From Rattus norvegicus (taxonomy: Eukaryota; Chordata; Mammalia; Rodentia; Muridae), in the NCBI RefSeq assembly GCF_036323735.1, contig NC_086031.1:49609725-49673724 (forward strand): a stretch of DNA of 64,000 nucleotides. The letters run 5' to 3'. Positions 22,384 through 32,578 of the stretch are shown piece by piece (the first letter of the stretch is position 1; the number at the start of each line of letters is the position of its first letter). The notes beneath the pieces were generated by a model. It did no database searches and was not told the origin of the DNA. It worked only from the letters and a program-made list of their open reading frames with translations. Made by a program: the position numbers and the translations under genes.

Positions 22384-22518
22384 AGGAATTATTCGAGGAG
22401 GATGAAGCTGTTAACTTGACTGGATTAGGAATAGTTGGTAAAATACAATTTCTAGGAATTCTCTAGAAGAACCTGGCATCTGGACACATGGATAAAAAGA
22501 GTTGTCATTACCAGGTTG
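22384..22518 (+). mobile_element. old DNA-transposon relic, 5' part
   Basis: TAACTTGACTGGATTAGGAATAG and ATTCTCTAGAAGAACCTGG precede the microsatellite. The right half of what may be the same element continues after it, at 22745-23185. Family assignment is uncertain. Confidence 0.35.
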
Positions 22519-22522
22519 TGTC

Positions 22523-22601
<79 letters not shown>

Positions 22602-22741
22602 TACACAGTTAGACAGACAGACAGACAGACAGACAGAGACAAAAACACAAACACAGACAGGAAGACAGAGAGACAGAGAGAGAGAGAGGGAGACAGAGAG
22701 ACAGAGAGAGAGGGAGACAGAGAGACAGAGCCAGAGAGACA
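22519..22741 (+). repeat. compound (TG)n-(AG)n-(ACAG)n microsatellite
   Basis: About 25 TG units, then about 12 AG units, then ACAG units and AGACAG/GAGAGAGG mixtures over 220 bp. It grew in or next to an old transposon. Cysteine- or serine-rich translations on either strand are artefacts. Confidence 0.95.
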
Positions 22742-22744
22742 ATA

Positions 22745-23185
22745 CCATTCAGTTAACTGAGGGTTCAAGTAAACAAAAAGGCAGAGAAAAAAATGAATGT
22801 GTATTCTCTCTCCCCTCCCAAAGTTGGAGAACCCTCTCTGATCCAGTCCCTTACCATCAGGACCCCAGGTCCCCTGGTATTTGGACTCTGAGGCTTGTAT
22901 CAGTATCCTCCTGGTGTCCCAAGACCTTTGGCCTTTGACAGAACCTTATACCATCGAGTTCTTTAGGTCCAAAGCCTTTAGACTTGGACTCAGCCACACT
23001 ACCAGCTTCCTGGGTCTCCAGCTTGCAGGCAGCCTGTTGTGGGACTTGTCAGCCTCCGTAACTGTGCTGGCCAAGACTCCTAGTAAATGCCTCTTGTATA
23101 TCCATTTTTATCCGTGTCTATTTCTGTCTCCTGTTGGTTGTGATTCTCTGAAGAACTGTAGCTAAAAACAAGCACTTCTGATTCC
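22745..23185 (+). mobile_element. old hAT-type DNA-transposon relic, 3' part
   Basis: The phrases TTATACCATCGAGTTC, CCTTTAGACTTGGACTCAGCC, TGGGTCTCCAGCTTGCAGGC, TGTGGGACTTGTCAGCCTCC, TAAATGCCTCTTGTATATCC and GTTGTGATTCTCTGAAGAAC follow the order of a widespread mammalian repeat ending in a ...TTCTCTGGAGAACCCTGACTA-like terminus. The exact name was not determined. Confidence 0.5.
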
Positions 23186-23899
23186 TTCCTCTAAGTAAGA
23201 CTGAAAACTCTGGACTTACATATAAAGCAAACATAATGAGGCTCTGACCAGTACCGAGGAGATGGCAGGTGGGGTGGGGACCTTGGGATTGGAGGGACAG
23301 CATGGTGATGAGGTTCCTGGCTTTGATTTTTTTTTTGTTTTGTTTTGTTCTGGTTGGTTCATATACCCCAAACTTGGAACAAAATGACCAGTTGCTTAGA
23401 AACTCCACAGAGTATGAACAAGGAAAACCTCAACAAGAGTCTGCTCCTTCTTTTTGTTTAGTTAGGAACTGTTTAGTCTTTTCAACCCTGTGGGAAAAAT
23501 CATAGCTCCACCTTCACTGTGCCGGAAAAGGCTATGTAGGGAGCTAGAACCCACCCTTGCCGTGCTGTGATGCGACCACCAGCAACCCTCTTGGAGTGAA
23601 CTCCCATGCCTTCTTGCTTGCTTGACTAGGTTTCTCCGCCTTGGTGGAGAAGACCTCAAGCAGCCAGACTTCCAACCCAGCAGGAAGGAGGTCCCTCCTT
23701 TGGCCCACCAAGGTGACATCAGGAGAGTATGAGTAGGGGGTGGCATCCCTTCCCCCGCCCCCAGAGCAGCACTGATGGTCAAGAACATGGGGGCTCTGGA
23801 GGAGAGCCTGATGGGACATTTTAACTACAACTGCGGTAGCTGAAAAATGGAGGCCCATCGATGAGATCAAGAGCTGAATGGGGGAGAGAGAGAGGAAAG

Positions 23900-24225
23900 A
23901 ACCAGTGATCTGGAGGCAGCACAAGTAATACTAAACTGAATGGCAGAGAGAAAACACCGAAAGAGCCTTGGAGGCCTCTGGAGATTTAGTAAAAGACCTA
24001 GATTTTATGTCATGGGAGTCTCGGAGAGGAGGAAAGGGATGATTTTTAAAAGGAACTATTGTTAAGCAAGAGGCAGAGATTTACAGATTTAAGGGAACAA
24101 CAGATGCCAAAAGGATAATAAACACAAATAAATCTATAATAGGACAAGCCACAGTTAAATACTTAGAGCTAAATGATGAAGAGAACAAGTCTTGAAAGCT
24201 AGACACATAATACGAGGCCTCAGGA
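23900..24225 (+). mobile_element. ancient L1 relic (ORF1 end / spacer region)
   Basis: CAAGAGGCAGAGATTTACAG, AACAACAGATGCCAAAAGG, ATAATAAACACAAATAAATC, AGGACAAGCCACAGTTAAAT and GAAGAGAACAAGTCTTGAAAGC resemble the L1 segment rich in ...CACATCATATTCAAACTGCAGAAAA... and CTTGAAAGCAGC. No frame remains. Confidence 0.45.
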
Positions 24226-24264
24226 TGCTGAAGCAAGAGGATGGCAGAAGACTATATCAACACA

Positions 24265-24480
24265 AAAAAAGGAAGGTAGGTGGCTCACCAGGCTTAACAG
24301 CCCAAGGACAATCCCAGGACCCACATGGTGGCAGGAAAGAACCAACTTCAGCAAGTTGTCTTCTGACCTCTAGTTCACCCACTGAAGGTATACTGGCGTG
24401 CACTCGGGTGCGTGCGTGCGTGCGTGCGTGCATGTGCGTCACATATCCAATAAATAAACAAACAAACACATAAATACATA
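24265..24480 (+). mobile_element. B3-type SINE with (GTGC)n and AAAC-rich tail
   Basis: AAGGTAGGTGGCTCACCAGG, CCCAGGACCCACATGGTGG, GAACCAACTTCAGCAAGTTG, TCTTCTGACCTCTAG, and a (GTGC)n stretch at 24408-24437 precede AATAAATAAACAAACAAAC. The tail and about 45 bp of its 3' flank reappear at 25372-25455. Confidence 0.65.
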
Positions 24481-25339
24481 AGTATAAATATTTTTGTAAG
24501 TCTTGAAATTCCTAAAAAACACATAATTCTTCTGTTCTCTCCGGGAACTCAGTTTCTTGTTGAGAACCCCGAGGGCCAGAAGGAAGTGGTGCCATGTTTT
24601 TCGAGTTCTAGAAGAAACACTTAGGAGCCAATAGCCAGTAAAGTACCCTTCAGAAGTAAAAAGATCAAGAAATTCTCAAAGAGAGGGCAATTAAGCAAAT
24701 AAACCAGAAAAAAAAATTCTAAAGGAAGCTCCTTGAGCTGGAAGGGAAAGAACTGACACCCAGGAACAGACCCGTGCAAACGTGCCCAACTGACTTTGAG
24801 GTATTCAATCAGTTCACTAAAGCAGTCCTAAGGCTCAAACTTGCAGCTTCATGCATGCTAGGCATGCACACCCTTACTGCACGCCTTCAATCCCTAACAA
24901 TGTAGGTATGGTTAGTTTGTAGAGGAAGCAGCCATGTTTGAAAGTGATTCCTAGAGGCCAAACACAGCAATTCAGTGAGAAGCTGAGAAAAGCCAGATTG
25001 AATCAGTCAGCTTGGAGAGGAGTCTGAGCCAGAGCAGCTGAGTTGAACCAGCCAGCCAGAGTTCAGAAAGAGCTAGATAGGGTGAGCTGATTCAGCAGTA
25101 AGCCTCCGAGGCCACAATTTCAGCTGGCAAATAAAAGCTACAGCTTTTACAACTCGGAACAGATTGTGGACTTAAATGTCACAAATGAAGCTATGTTGGG
25201 GGTGGTGGAATTTTTGAGAGGAAAGGTATGCAAAAACATCTTTGAGGTCTGAACCTAGGTGAAGAGTTCTACACTTTGAAAGAAGCCCATAAAATTAGAA
25301 ATGGGTGATGAGTTAGACTTTGTCAGAATTAAAGAAGTC

Positions 25340-25455
25340 TGGCTCAGTGCGTGTGTGCGTGCGTGTGTGTCAATCCAATAAACAAACAAACAAACAAACA
25401 CATAATAAATACATAAGTATAAATAGTTTTGTAAGTCTTGAAATTCCTAAAAAAT
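25340..25455 (+). mobile_element. second copy of SINE tail plus 3' flank (candidate transduction)
   Basis: CCAATAAACAAACAAACAAA followed by ACATAAGTATAAATAG and TTTTGTAAGTCTTGAAATTC, ending in A6, repeats 24446-24519, including sequence beyond that SINE. Upstream it carries only a GTGC/GTGT tail, with no SINE head. It lies inside the L1 relic. Confidence 0.6.
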
Positions 25456-25575
25456 CCCAGCACTCCAGAAGCTGAGGCAGTCGGTCTGGAAGACTGGGTT
25501 TGAGGCCAGTCAGAGTCTCATAGAGGGAGAAACCTGGTGGTTTTGTTTGCTTGTTTTGTTTTGTTTTGTTTTTTA
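25455..25575 (+). mobile_element. 5'-truncated B1 SINE and (TTTTG)n
   Basis: TCCCAGCACTCCAGAAGCTG, AGGCAGTCGGTCTGG, TTTGAGGCCAGTCAGAG and GAGAAACCTGG are B1 lacking its first 25 or so bases. TTTTG units follow at 25541-25575. Confidence 0.7.
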
Positions 25576-26040
25576 AGGACCTTGGATCTATATTAGATCT
25601 TGTTAAGGGGGCCTGGGTGGGGCCAGAAAGGCTACTGAGTAGGAAAAAAATATTTGCCAACCACAGAGCCAACAAGGAACTAGCATATCAAATTCACAAA
25701 GAACTCTTATAACTCATCAATTAACAAGCAATTTAATTAGAAAACGGGCAAACGAGGACTTGTTTCATGGAAGAGAACATACAGATGGCTAAATAAACAC
25801 ATGAAAAGAAATCCAGACTCGCTGCCCATTAGAGAAATGGAAATTAAAGCCACAGTGAGCTATGTCTCCACACATGTCAAGATGGCCCAGATTTCACAGT
25901 ATGGTCAATGCCAGAGCCGGGGGTGAGAAGATACTGGGTCACTCGAACAGCACTCGGGGATATGTTAAGAGTTCTACTCGCTTTGGAAAATGACTTAGCA
26001 GTTTCTTTAAAAACTAAACACATGCCAGGGGAATCCCTGT

Positions 26041-26100
26041 GTTAAAAACAAGCAAACAAACAACAACAAAAACCCAAAACTCAAAAAACCAAAGCTAAAC
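26041..26100 (+). repeat. A-rich low-complexity tract
   Basis: AAACAAGCAAACAAACAACA and similar sequence inside the L1 relic. Confidence 0.7.
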
Positions 26101-26295
26101 ATACAATCCAACAACCGTGTATCCCAGAGAAATGAAGACTTATCTTTAGAAAACCTCTATGCAAATGATTTTTTAAAGTTATTATTGAGACAAAACTGGA
26201 GGCGACTCCTGTATCCTTCAACGATAAACAAATTATGCTACAATTGTGCAGTATAGGACCCTATTCAGCAATTCTAGGAAGGATTACATAACCCT

Positions 26296-26492
26296 GAGTG
26301 ACAGCCGAAGATCTCTCAGCTCAGCCATTAAGAGCTCTTCCAGAGAACCCATGTCTGGATGTCTGTAACTCCAGCTCCCACAGGACCTGGCACCCATCTG
26401 GCCTCTGCAGGTACCTGCACACAGGTGCCATGCACTCGCACATGCACACAAAATAAAAACAAATATTTTAAAATAATAATAATAATAATAAG
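26296..26492 (+). mobile_element. B3-type SINE
   Basis: AGCCATTAAGAGCTCTTCC, a degraded B box, CTGTAACTCCAGCTCCCAC, CATCTGGCCTCTGCAGGTAC, CAGGTGCCATGCACTCGC, CACAAAATAAAAACAAATA and an AAT-repeat tail (26472-26490). The 5' head is diverged. Confidence 0.75.
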
Positions 26493-26650
26493 GCCATGAT
26501 GATTTCCCCAAAAGGGTATTCCAGGGTCCTGGGGTCATGGGAGATGAAGTACCCCAAGTCTGGTAATGAAGGACCAAGAGACACATAGATGCTCTCTAAC
26601 CTGGGGGTCCTCTCCGTTCCGTACCTGTCCCCACCCTTCATTCCTTTGTA

Positions 26651-26773
26651 TACAATTACACACACAGATCCCATTACAGATGGTTGTGAGCCATCATGTG
26701 GTTGCTGGGACTTGAACTCAGGACCTCTGGAAGAGCAGTCAGAGCTCTTAACCACTGAGCCATCTCTCCAGCC
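26651..26773 (-). mobile_element. B2 SINE lacking its 3' half, with perfect TSD
   Basis: The antisense B2 head is well preserved (AGATCCCATTACAGATGGTT to GAGCCATCTCTCCAGCC). The B2 3' half and A-tail are absent and replaced by about 17 bp, TACAATTACACACACAG. A perfect 17-bp TSD, CCCTTCATTCCTTTGTA, lies at 26634-26650 and 26774-26790. The intact TSD argues that the shortening came with, or inside, the insertion. Confidence 0.9.
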
Positions 26774-27017
26774 CCCTTCATTCCTTTGTAATCAACTCAA
26801 AAAACACTTAATCAAAGAGACGGTCCCAGCTTAACCTCAGCTTTGGCTTTGTCACTAACCTGCCTCTCCAAGCATTCAACGTCACCTATGACATTAGGCA
26901 TCTATTTGTCTTGTTCAGGTTTAGCCCCTCCTGGAGAGTTCTGTCATTACTTCCTCCATCAGGCTAGGGGCAGTTCAAGGGCAGACACCTTCATCATCCC
27001 AGCCAGCACCCTTCACT

Positions 27018-27043
27018 CTCCCCCACCCCCACCCCCACCCCAC
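27018..27043 (+). repeat. (CCCCCA)n short tandem repeat
   Basis: About four units of CCCCCA/CCCACC. The complementary strand has G5 tracts that could form a quadruplex. Confidence 0.85.
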
Positions 27044-27320
27044 TATTGCAACAGAATCCAATACTAGCCCTGCTGACCCCCGTGCATTTTGGTGTTTCCA
27101 AAGGTAGATGTCAATAAGCACTGGCTGAGTTGACTTAGACATCTATCTATAAGGTCTGTAATGGGCAGGAATAGAAGGTATAGCTTAGCAATTCGTAGGC
27201 AAATGGCCAAGAGACAATGAGGAGTCAGAAGATAGTGAGGAAGGAGATAGTAAGGACAGATGAGATGGGCTCAGGAGTCCTACAGAAATGCTGGAAGCCC
27301 TCCCTGCCAACAAGCACTTC

Positions 27321-27456
27321 TCTCTGTGTCTGTCTCTCTGCCTCTGCCTCTGCCTCTGCCTCTGTGTCTCTGTGTCTCTGTGTCTCTGTGTCTCTGTGTC
27401 TCTGTCTCTTTGTGTCTCTGTGTCTCTGTGTCTCTGTGTCTCTGTGTCTCTGTCTC

Positions 27457-27506
<50 letters not shown>
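27321..27506 (+). repeat. (CTCTGTGT)n-(TC)n microsatellite
   Basis: CTGTCTCTCTG leads into CTCTGC units, then CTGTGT octamers, then about 20 TC units. Frames of about 100 codons on both strands here (Ser/Leu/Val or Arg/Glu/Thr-rich) are artefacts of the repeat. Confidence 0.95.
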
Positions 27507-27508
<2 letters not shown>

Positions 27509-28520
27509 CCAGGTTTAGAAACATATCCAGAGAGACATAAAGGGATGTTCAGCCATTCATCTCATTTTGAAGTAGGACATGAAAGGTAAATACCCCAGCC
27601 AGGATGGTGTCAGGTACTCTTTGGGAGACCCTGCTGTCCCCGGTAGAAGAGATAAAGGCCTGGTGGATACACCACAGCTCTCTGTCTTCTTGCTGGAGAG
27701 GGGTGTGGCTTCATCTCCCCAGCTTCCTATGCTCCCTACCAAGTGCAGGTGGTGGTCCGCTCAGCAGAAACAGGACAGTGTGGGGCTGGCCACAAGCCCC
27801 CTCATCTCCAGCTCCTCAGTCTAGCACACTGATGGGCTCAGTGATAAACAGGAAGGTGGGACAGAACCCACACCTCCATGATGAATGGCTGGGAATGCTG
27901 GGAACAGTGCTGGTTCGAGTTTCCGGTAACAGTAGCGCGGTTGGTCAGGTCAGTCTTCTGTGGCTTGATGTGGGCAGAAGCTCAGGTTTGCCAGCCTCGC
28001 CCTAGCTCTGCGATCTCAGACTTGTCCTTTTGCTCTGAAGTTAAGCTGAGCAGACTCCTTTGCTTATAAAGGAACCCTGAGGGTCCTGGGTGTGGTTAGC
28101 CGCCTCTGGGATCACTCTACCAGGAGTGCTGGACTGATGGTGTCCTTGCTTCCTGGGTGTCTACCTTCTATCAAAGATTACCATGCCCCAAACCAGCATC
28201 CAGCAAGTCCAGCTCTTAAGGCGCATCCTCCCTGGAACCACAATCCCCTTGAAGCCCTCCAGCGCTTCTCTGGCCTTTTACTCTGACCTTCCTGTCTTAT
28301 ACTTCAGAGTGCAAATGTCTCTGACAGGTGGTAAGTCCCTAAAACTAGGGTCACCTCCTGCCTACCCCGTTTCTAGCCCTATCCTCTGCACTGGACAGTG
28401 CTCAGTAAACATTCAAGAACAGAACTCAGCTGTCCAGATTGGACAGATTATTTCCCTCATCTTGGAACCTGCATGTGTGGCTTTGGACTCAAAGTTCTTT
28501 CAATCAGCATAAGAACCACT
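27507..28520. other. unassigned sequence
   Basis: I see no named repeat or gene. Frames of up to 133 codons (27604-28005, plus) have no domain pattern. Confidence 0.4.
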
Positions 28521-28524
28521 CTTC

Positions 28525-28605
28525 TTGAGAAAGGGCCTCTCTGTCTTAGAACTTCCTCAGCCTCCTGAGGGATTAAAGGGGATTAAAGCTGTTCACCATC
28601 ATCCT
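28525..28605 (-). mobile_element. degraded B1 fragment
   Basis: AGAAAGGGCCTCTCTGTCTT, CTCAGCCTCCTGAGG, and GGGATTAAAGCTGTTCACC with a short duplication of GGGATTAAA(G). Confidence 0.4.
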
Positions 28606-28611
28606 TCCAAA

Positions 28612-28740
28612 GGAAACTATGATCACTGTCCTCATTTTATAGTGGCTCAGAGAGATGAACTAGTTTGCCAAAGTTACGCATCGACTAGGTAGAAACACCT
28701 TGAACTTGGACAGAGTCCAGACTCTCTGAACCATGGTACT
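28612..28740 (-). mobile_element. MIR SINE relic
   Basis: CTGTCCTCATTTTATAGTGG, CTCAGAGAGATGAACTAG, TTTGCCAAAGTTACGCATCG and CCAGACTCTCTGAACCATG follow the antisense MIR over its full core. Confidence 0.65.
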
Positions 28741-29164
28741 ATCACTAGAATCTTGTAGACAAGCACCACTCTGGACTGGGATGGACTGGGAGTCTCGAGA
28801 CTGTGTGGTCGCTGGCTGGAGTCTCCGACAAGTTTTCCCTTCACCCAGTGGGCAGCCTGGCAGTGAGTTTGACATCACTCTTCACCAGCTGCCTTCTGGG
28901 AAGTGTGAGTTCTCAGAGTCAACGAGGTGCCAAGACAGCAGCCTGAAGCCCACTGCTCCGCTGAGAGAGCTGGGCTTTTTGTGTCCATGCCCAGGGCAAC
29001 CACATTTGCAGCAAATCACAAGCAAAGGGCAGGCTGGGCTGGTGCAGAAGACGTTAGGCCTCTGTCATTGTGGAAAGTTCTGATCTGAAGACAGGGAGGG
29101 AGTCAGGGGTGATGAGACTGAGGGAGAAACAGAAGCTCCTAGTCAGGGGCTATGCTGGGATTTG

Positions 29165-29349
29165 TCTCATTTCCCTTCCTTCTTCCCTCCCTTCCCCATA
29201 TCTCCTCTTTTTTCTTCTCCCTCCTTTTCTTTCTTTTCTCCTATTCTTTCTGTATGTCTGTCTAACTGTCTGTCTCTGTCTCTGTCTCTGTCTCTGTCTC
29301 TCTGTCTCTCTGACTCTCTCTCTCTTGGGCTTGTGAGTGAGAGCGCGCG

Positions 29350-29402
<53 letters not shown>
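29165..29402 (+). repeat. polypyrimidine, (TCTG)n, (GC)n and (CA)n compound repeat
   Basis: CT-rich sequence at 29165-29250, TGTC/TCTG units at 29255-29325, GCGCGCGCGCGCGCGC at about 29343-29359, and about 22 CA units to 29402. The alternating purine-pyrimidine GC-CA block of about 60 bp is a strong Z-DNA-type sequence. Confidence 0.95.
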
Positions 29403-29404
<2 letters not shown>

Positions 29405-29863
29405 CAATAAAAACCTCTTTGGGGATTACAGTCCTATCTGGGATATCAGTACTTCAGGGTCAGTTCCCTGTGGCCAGCTTTGATGACCTGTTACATGGAT
29501 GTCCTTTACAACAGAGGGTCTGGCCTGAATGATAAACTCCACAGTGACACCCCACCCCATTCAATCTGAGCCTGACTGACACAGATAAACACTAGATGGG
29601 GATGAAAATGAAATTGACTGTTTGCTTCCAAGGCACCAGCTCTCCCACAGACGGCCCAGTGACTTTGGTTTCAGATGAACTTTCGACTATGGGGCTGACA
29701 GCACCTGGCTCAGGCTTCCAACAGAGAGGGACAAGGATGGGGTCAGGAAGACTGAGAGCAACAGAAAGAAAAGTAAGTTCAAGAATTAGTGGATACGGTC
29801 ATTCCTCCCCACAAGTCCCAGAGCCAAAGACACCAAGACAAACCTGTGTCTGCCCCTGCATAG

Positions 29864-29924
29864 TTCAGAGACAGCTACTGGCTGCTTCGGTGGGTCTTGG
29901 GATGGTATCTTGGGTGAAGGCCAG
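29864..29924 (+). other. candidate 61-bp exon (weak)
   Basis: Preceded by a pyrimidine tract and acceptor (TGTGTCTGCCCCTGCATAG) and followed by a full-consensus donor (CCAG/GTAAGTAT). It is open in two of three frames. There is no homology I recognise and no partner exon. The strongest splice-site pair I noticed on the plus strand, but such pairs occur by chance. Confidence 0.2.
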
Positions 29925-30213
29925 GTAAGTATAACTGTCCATTTCCCTGATGACTACAAAGACTGAAAGAGATCAGAATCCAGGCCAGTTAAGTCTGAAT
30001 CTCAACCACGTTGGACACATTACAGTTGTCAGACAGCTGCAGATGCCAGCTCGGCTCAGTGGCTCTGCAGGCTGGAGATGTACTGCACACTGCAGCAGAA
30101 ACCCAGCAGGCAGCATAGCATGCTGTGTACCTCAGTCCAAATACCCTTGCTCCCCCAGTTCCTCACGCTCCCACCATGAGTACTGTTCTTTTCCCTCTGA
30201 TTCTCTTTTTGTT

Positions 30214-30345
30214 CATTTTTTTTTTCTGTATATCCTTGGCTATCTCACTCTGTAGATCAGGCTGGCCTCAAACTCGTAGAGAACCGCCTAATTCAGCCTC
30301 CCAGGTACTGGGATTAAAGACGGGCACCGCCACCAGCACCCGGCC
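30214..30345 (-). mobile_element. B1 SINE
   Basis: A T9 stretch, then TCTCACTCTGTAGATCAGGC, GGCCTCAAACTCGTAGAG, CAGCCTCCCAGGTACTGG and GATTAAAGACGGGCACCGCC in antisense order. Confidence 0.85.
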
Positions 30346-30384
30346 CTATGATCACACTCTTATCGATGACCAATTTAAGGAAAA

Positions 30385-30480
30385 CATGAATGTGCCTGGA
30401 ATCTGCTCTGTGAATGCTACCAGAATGGTTGATGAGAGGAACTAGAGGAAAGGTGGCTGAACGAATGAATGAACTCTTAT
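30385..30480 (+). mobile_element. L2 3' end relic
   Basis: GTGCCTGGAATCTGCTCTGT, GAATGCTACCAGAATGG and AACGAATGAATGAACTC resemble the L2 terminus (GTGCCTGGCACATAGTAGG...AATGAATGAA). Confidence 0.4.
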
Positions 30481-30780
30481 CACTTCCCTGGGACTCACTA
30501 AAAACATTAAATAGGCCTCTTCACTAGATGGTGAACCAGGCGATCAACCCGTCTGGTATCAGGACCCACGCTAATGTTTGTATCCTTCCTCTGTGATACG
30601 CAATCCCTGCACACAAAGTGCACTCTTCTTCTATCTCTCTGTATACACTGATGGTCATTTACTTGGCATGAACTCCCAAGCAATCCCACTTTAAGAGTGG
30701 AATAAACAAGACCAAATTAGGAAGGGAAATTTACTGCAAAAGAAAAAAATACATAACAAAGAAATTCAAGGAAAACAGAA

Positions 30781-30794
30781 AGCCTACGTAGGCT
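30781..30794. other. perfect 14-bp palindrome AGCCTACGTAGGCT
   Basis: A perfectly self-complementary sequence centred on TACGTA. Its right half overlaps the start of the ID target-site duplication at 30791. Confidence 0.8.
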
Positions 30795-30804
30795 CCCAAC
30801 TCTT

Positions 30805-30905
30805 TTTTTTTTTTTTCTTTTTCTTTTTTTCGGAGCTGGGGACTGAACCCAGGGCCTTGTGCTTGCTAGGCAAGCACTCTACCACTGAGCTAAATCCCCA
30901 ACCCT
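30805..30905 (-). mobile_element. ID SINE (BC1-derived), with TSD
   Basis: An antisense ID: T-rich tail, then GGAGCTGGGGACTGAACCC, AGGGCCTTGTGCTTGCTAGG, CACTCTACCACTGAGCTAA and ATCCCCAACCC. A perfect 14-bp TSD, GGCTCCCAACTCTT, lies at 30791-30804 and 30906-30919. Tail interruptions are single C in T, unlike the GGTTC interruption of two other copies. Confidence 0.95.
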
Positions 30906-31149
30906 GGCTCCCAACTCTTGATGGTAGATATGCTGCTAGGCTTCCATAGCTAGAGAGATGGAGGACAGCGCTGGATTGCTCACACTGGGATCTGCTCTGC
31001 CTGGGTCCCTGTCGGCTGGGTCTGCTTCCTCCTCCAGCGTCTGGAGCCTGGCGGTACCCAGAACAGGGAGGATGCTATGCAGAAGCCTGTAGTTGGCCCA
31101 AAGGCATATTAAACCATGAAATGAATGGGGAGACAAAGACAGGCATTTC

Positions 31150-31255
31150 TCTCTTGGGCACCGATTGACTGGGTGCCTGCCTGTGTTATCACATCCATTA
31201 TCTCATTTAACGAGAGTGGCAGCGTCTGCTTTCCTCCCAAGGAAATGAGTCTGAC
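31150..31255 (-). mobile_element. L2/MIR relic
   Basis: CTGGGTGCCTGCCTGTGTTA, TCACATCCATTATCTCATTT and AACGAGAGTGGCAGC match antisense L2/MIR (...TTATCTCATTTAATCCTCAC...). Confidence 0.45.
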
Positions 31256-32529
31256 TTCCTCTTGACTGCACTGCAACTGCTCAGACTTGCCTGCTTCTCT
31301 AGAGATCCACGAACCATCACCCCTGGATGCACATGGTGTGTGCTGATCACTCTTTTGAAACCACTGGCTGCCAGTCCCGGCAGGACAGATATAGCCCTTG
31401 GCAGAAACAGTCACAATCACAAGGTACCTCTGGGTGGATGTGGACACAGCGGAAATGGGTGCAGAGATTCTGCAGAGCACAGGAAATGAGAGGGCTTTGT
31501 TGCCTTGGCAACGGGCAGCCAGGGTCAGCGGCAGAGTACAGCAATCATGGGGCTAGTGGCAGAAAACAGGCCATGTTGTCAGGTCTGAGGCTCTAGAGAT
31601 GGAGAACCCACAGAGGCAACCTTGTTCCTATACCTGGGCTTCGGTGAGCATGTGCTTCAGAGGGCGGAATCCTAGTGAGGGAGACTGTAACTGTCCAGCG
31701 CCTCTCCAGAGGGATGGGGGAGGGGTGACAGCTGCCTGCTGAGTCTCACCCACAGCCTAGCCCTAGCCCCAGTACAGCTTTTAGCCACCCAGTCTGGGAC
31801 CTTCTAGTTTAGACCAGGCTGTAGCAGAAAGAGGGAACTTTTCGTTGCTCCCCTACCCCACCCCCCACTGCCACCCCGGGCACCATGTTATTTCTCCTAT
31901 AACCTCTCTTTGCTATTGGCCACATCTGGTTTAAAGATTTCTCTAAGAGAACTCACCTCAACTGCTACCTAGCTGTGGAAGCCTCTCCCTTCCTCCTCAC
32001 AGACTGCAGAGAGGACAGGCACGGTGGGGCATATGAATAATGAACTCTAAAGTGAGAAAGGAACTGAGTCCAGGGATGTTCTGCCAAGCACTTCCCTAGT
32101 GACTGCAGGAAGGTGCCTGACCCAGGCAGTTGCTAGATCTTGGTCTGCAGTGGATAGGAAGGAGGGGTAGCCATGGGCAAGCCTGCATCAGGGCCACGGT
32201 CTCCTCCCAAGAAAGGAGAAAACCTAATTCTCTCCACCTGCTCTGATTTTCCTGGTTGAGTTTTTCAGGTCATTTTAATGAGGTCACACAGGAGGGCCGG
32301 GCTACCTTTCTTAGGGATGGCTGTGACTAGGGTCTTAGGTGTCCAGTGTGCTGAGACAGAACAGGAACAGGAGAGACAGCAAGGGCACCCTCACTCAGAC
32401 TGACCAACTGACTTCATCCCAAGGGGATGAGCCCACGATGCAGGGCCCCCTCTCAATGCTGCCCCAGAAAAGCAGTGTAGAAACAGCCAGTAACTAGCAA
32501 CACTGTAACCTCCCCTAGTCGACTGAGTT

Positions 32530-32530
<1 letters not shown>
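31256..32530. other. unassigned sequence
   Basis: No gene or named repeat is recognised. A short CpG-poor inverted pair, GTTGCCTTGGCAAC, sits at 31499-31512 and is a perfect 14-bp palindrome. Confidence 0.4.

Positions 32531-32532
<2 letters not shown>

Positions 32533-32578
<46 letters not shown>

Larger units (their letters stand above)
24700..26290 (+). mobile_element. ancient L1 relic (ORF2 3' part), broken into pieces
   Basis: Pieces keep the L1 order: CCCAGGAACAGACCCGTGCA (about 24765), TGAGTTAGACTTTGTCAGAATT (about 25308), AAAATATTTGCCAACCAC with AAAGAACTCTTATAACTC (25647-25715), GAACATACAGATGGC, ATAAACACATGAAAAGAAA, AGAGAAATGGAAATTAAAGC (25770-25850) and CAACGATAAACAAATTATGC (about 26220). 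Stops and frameshifts are everywhere. Sequence at 24840-25200 and at 25340-25640 is foreign to the L1. Confidence 0.65.
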
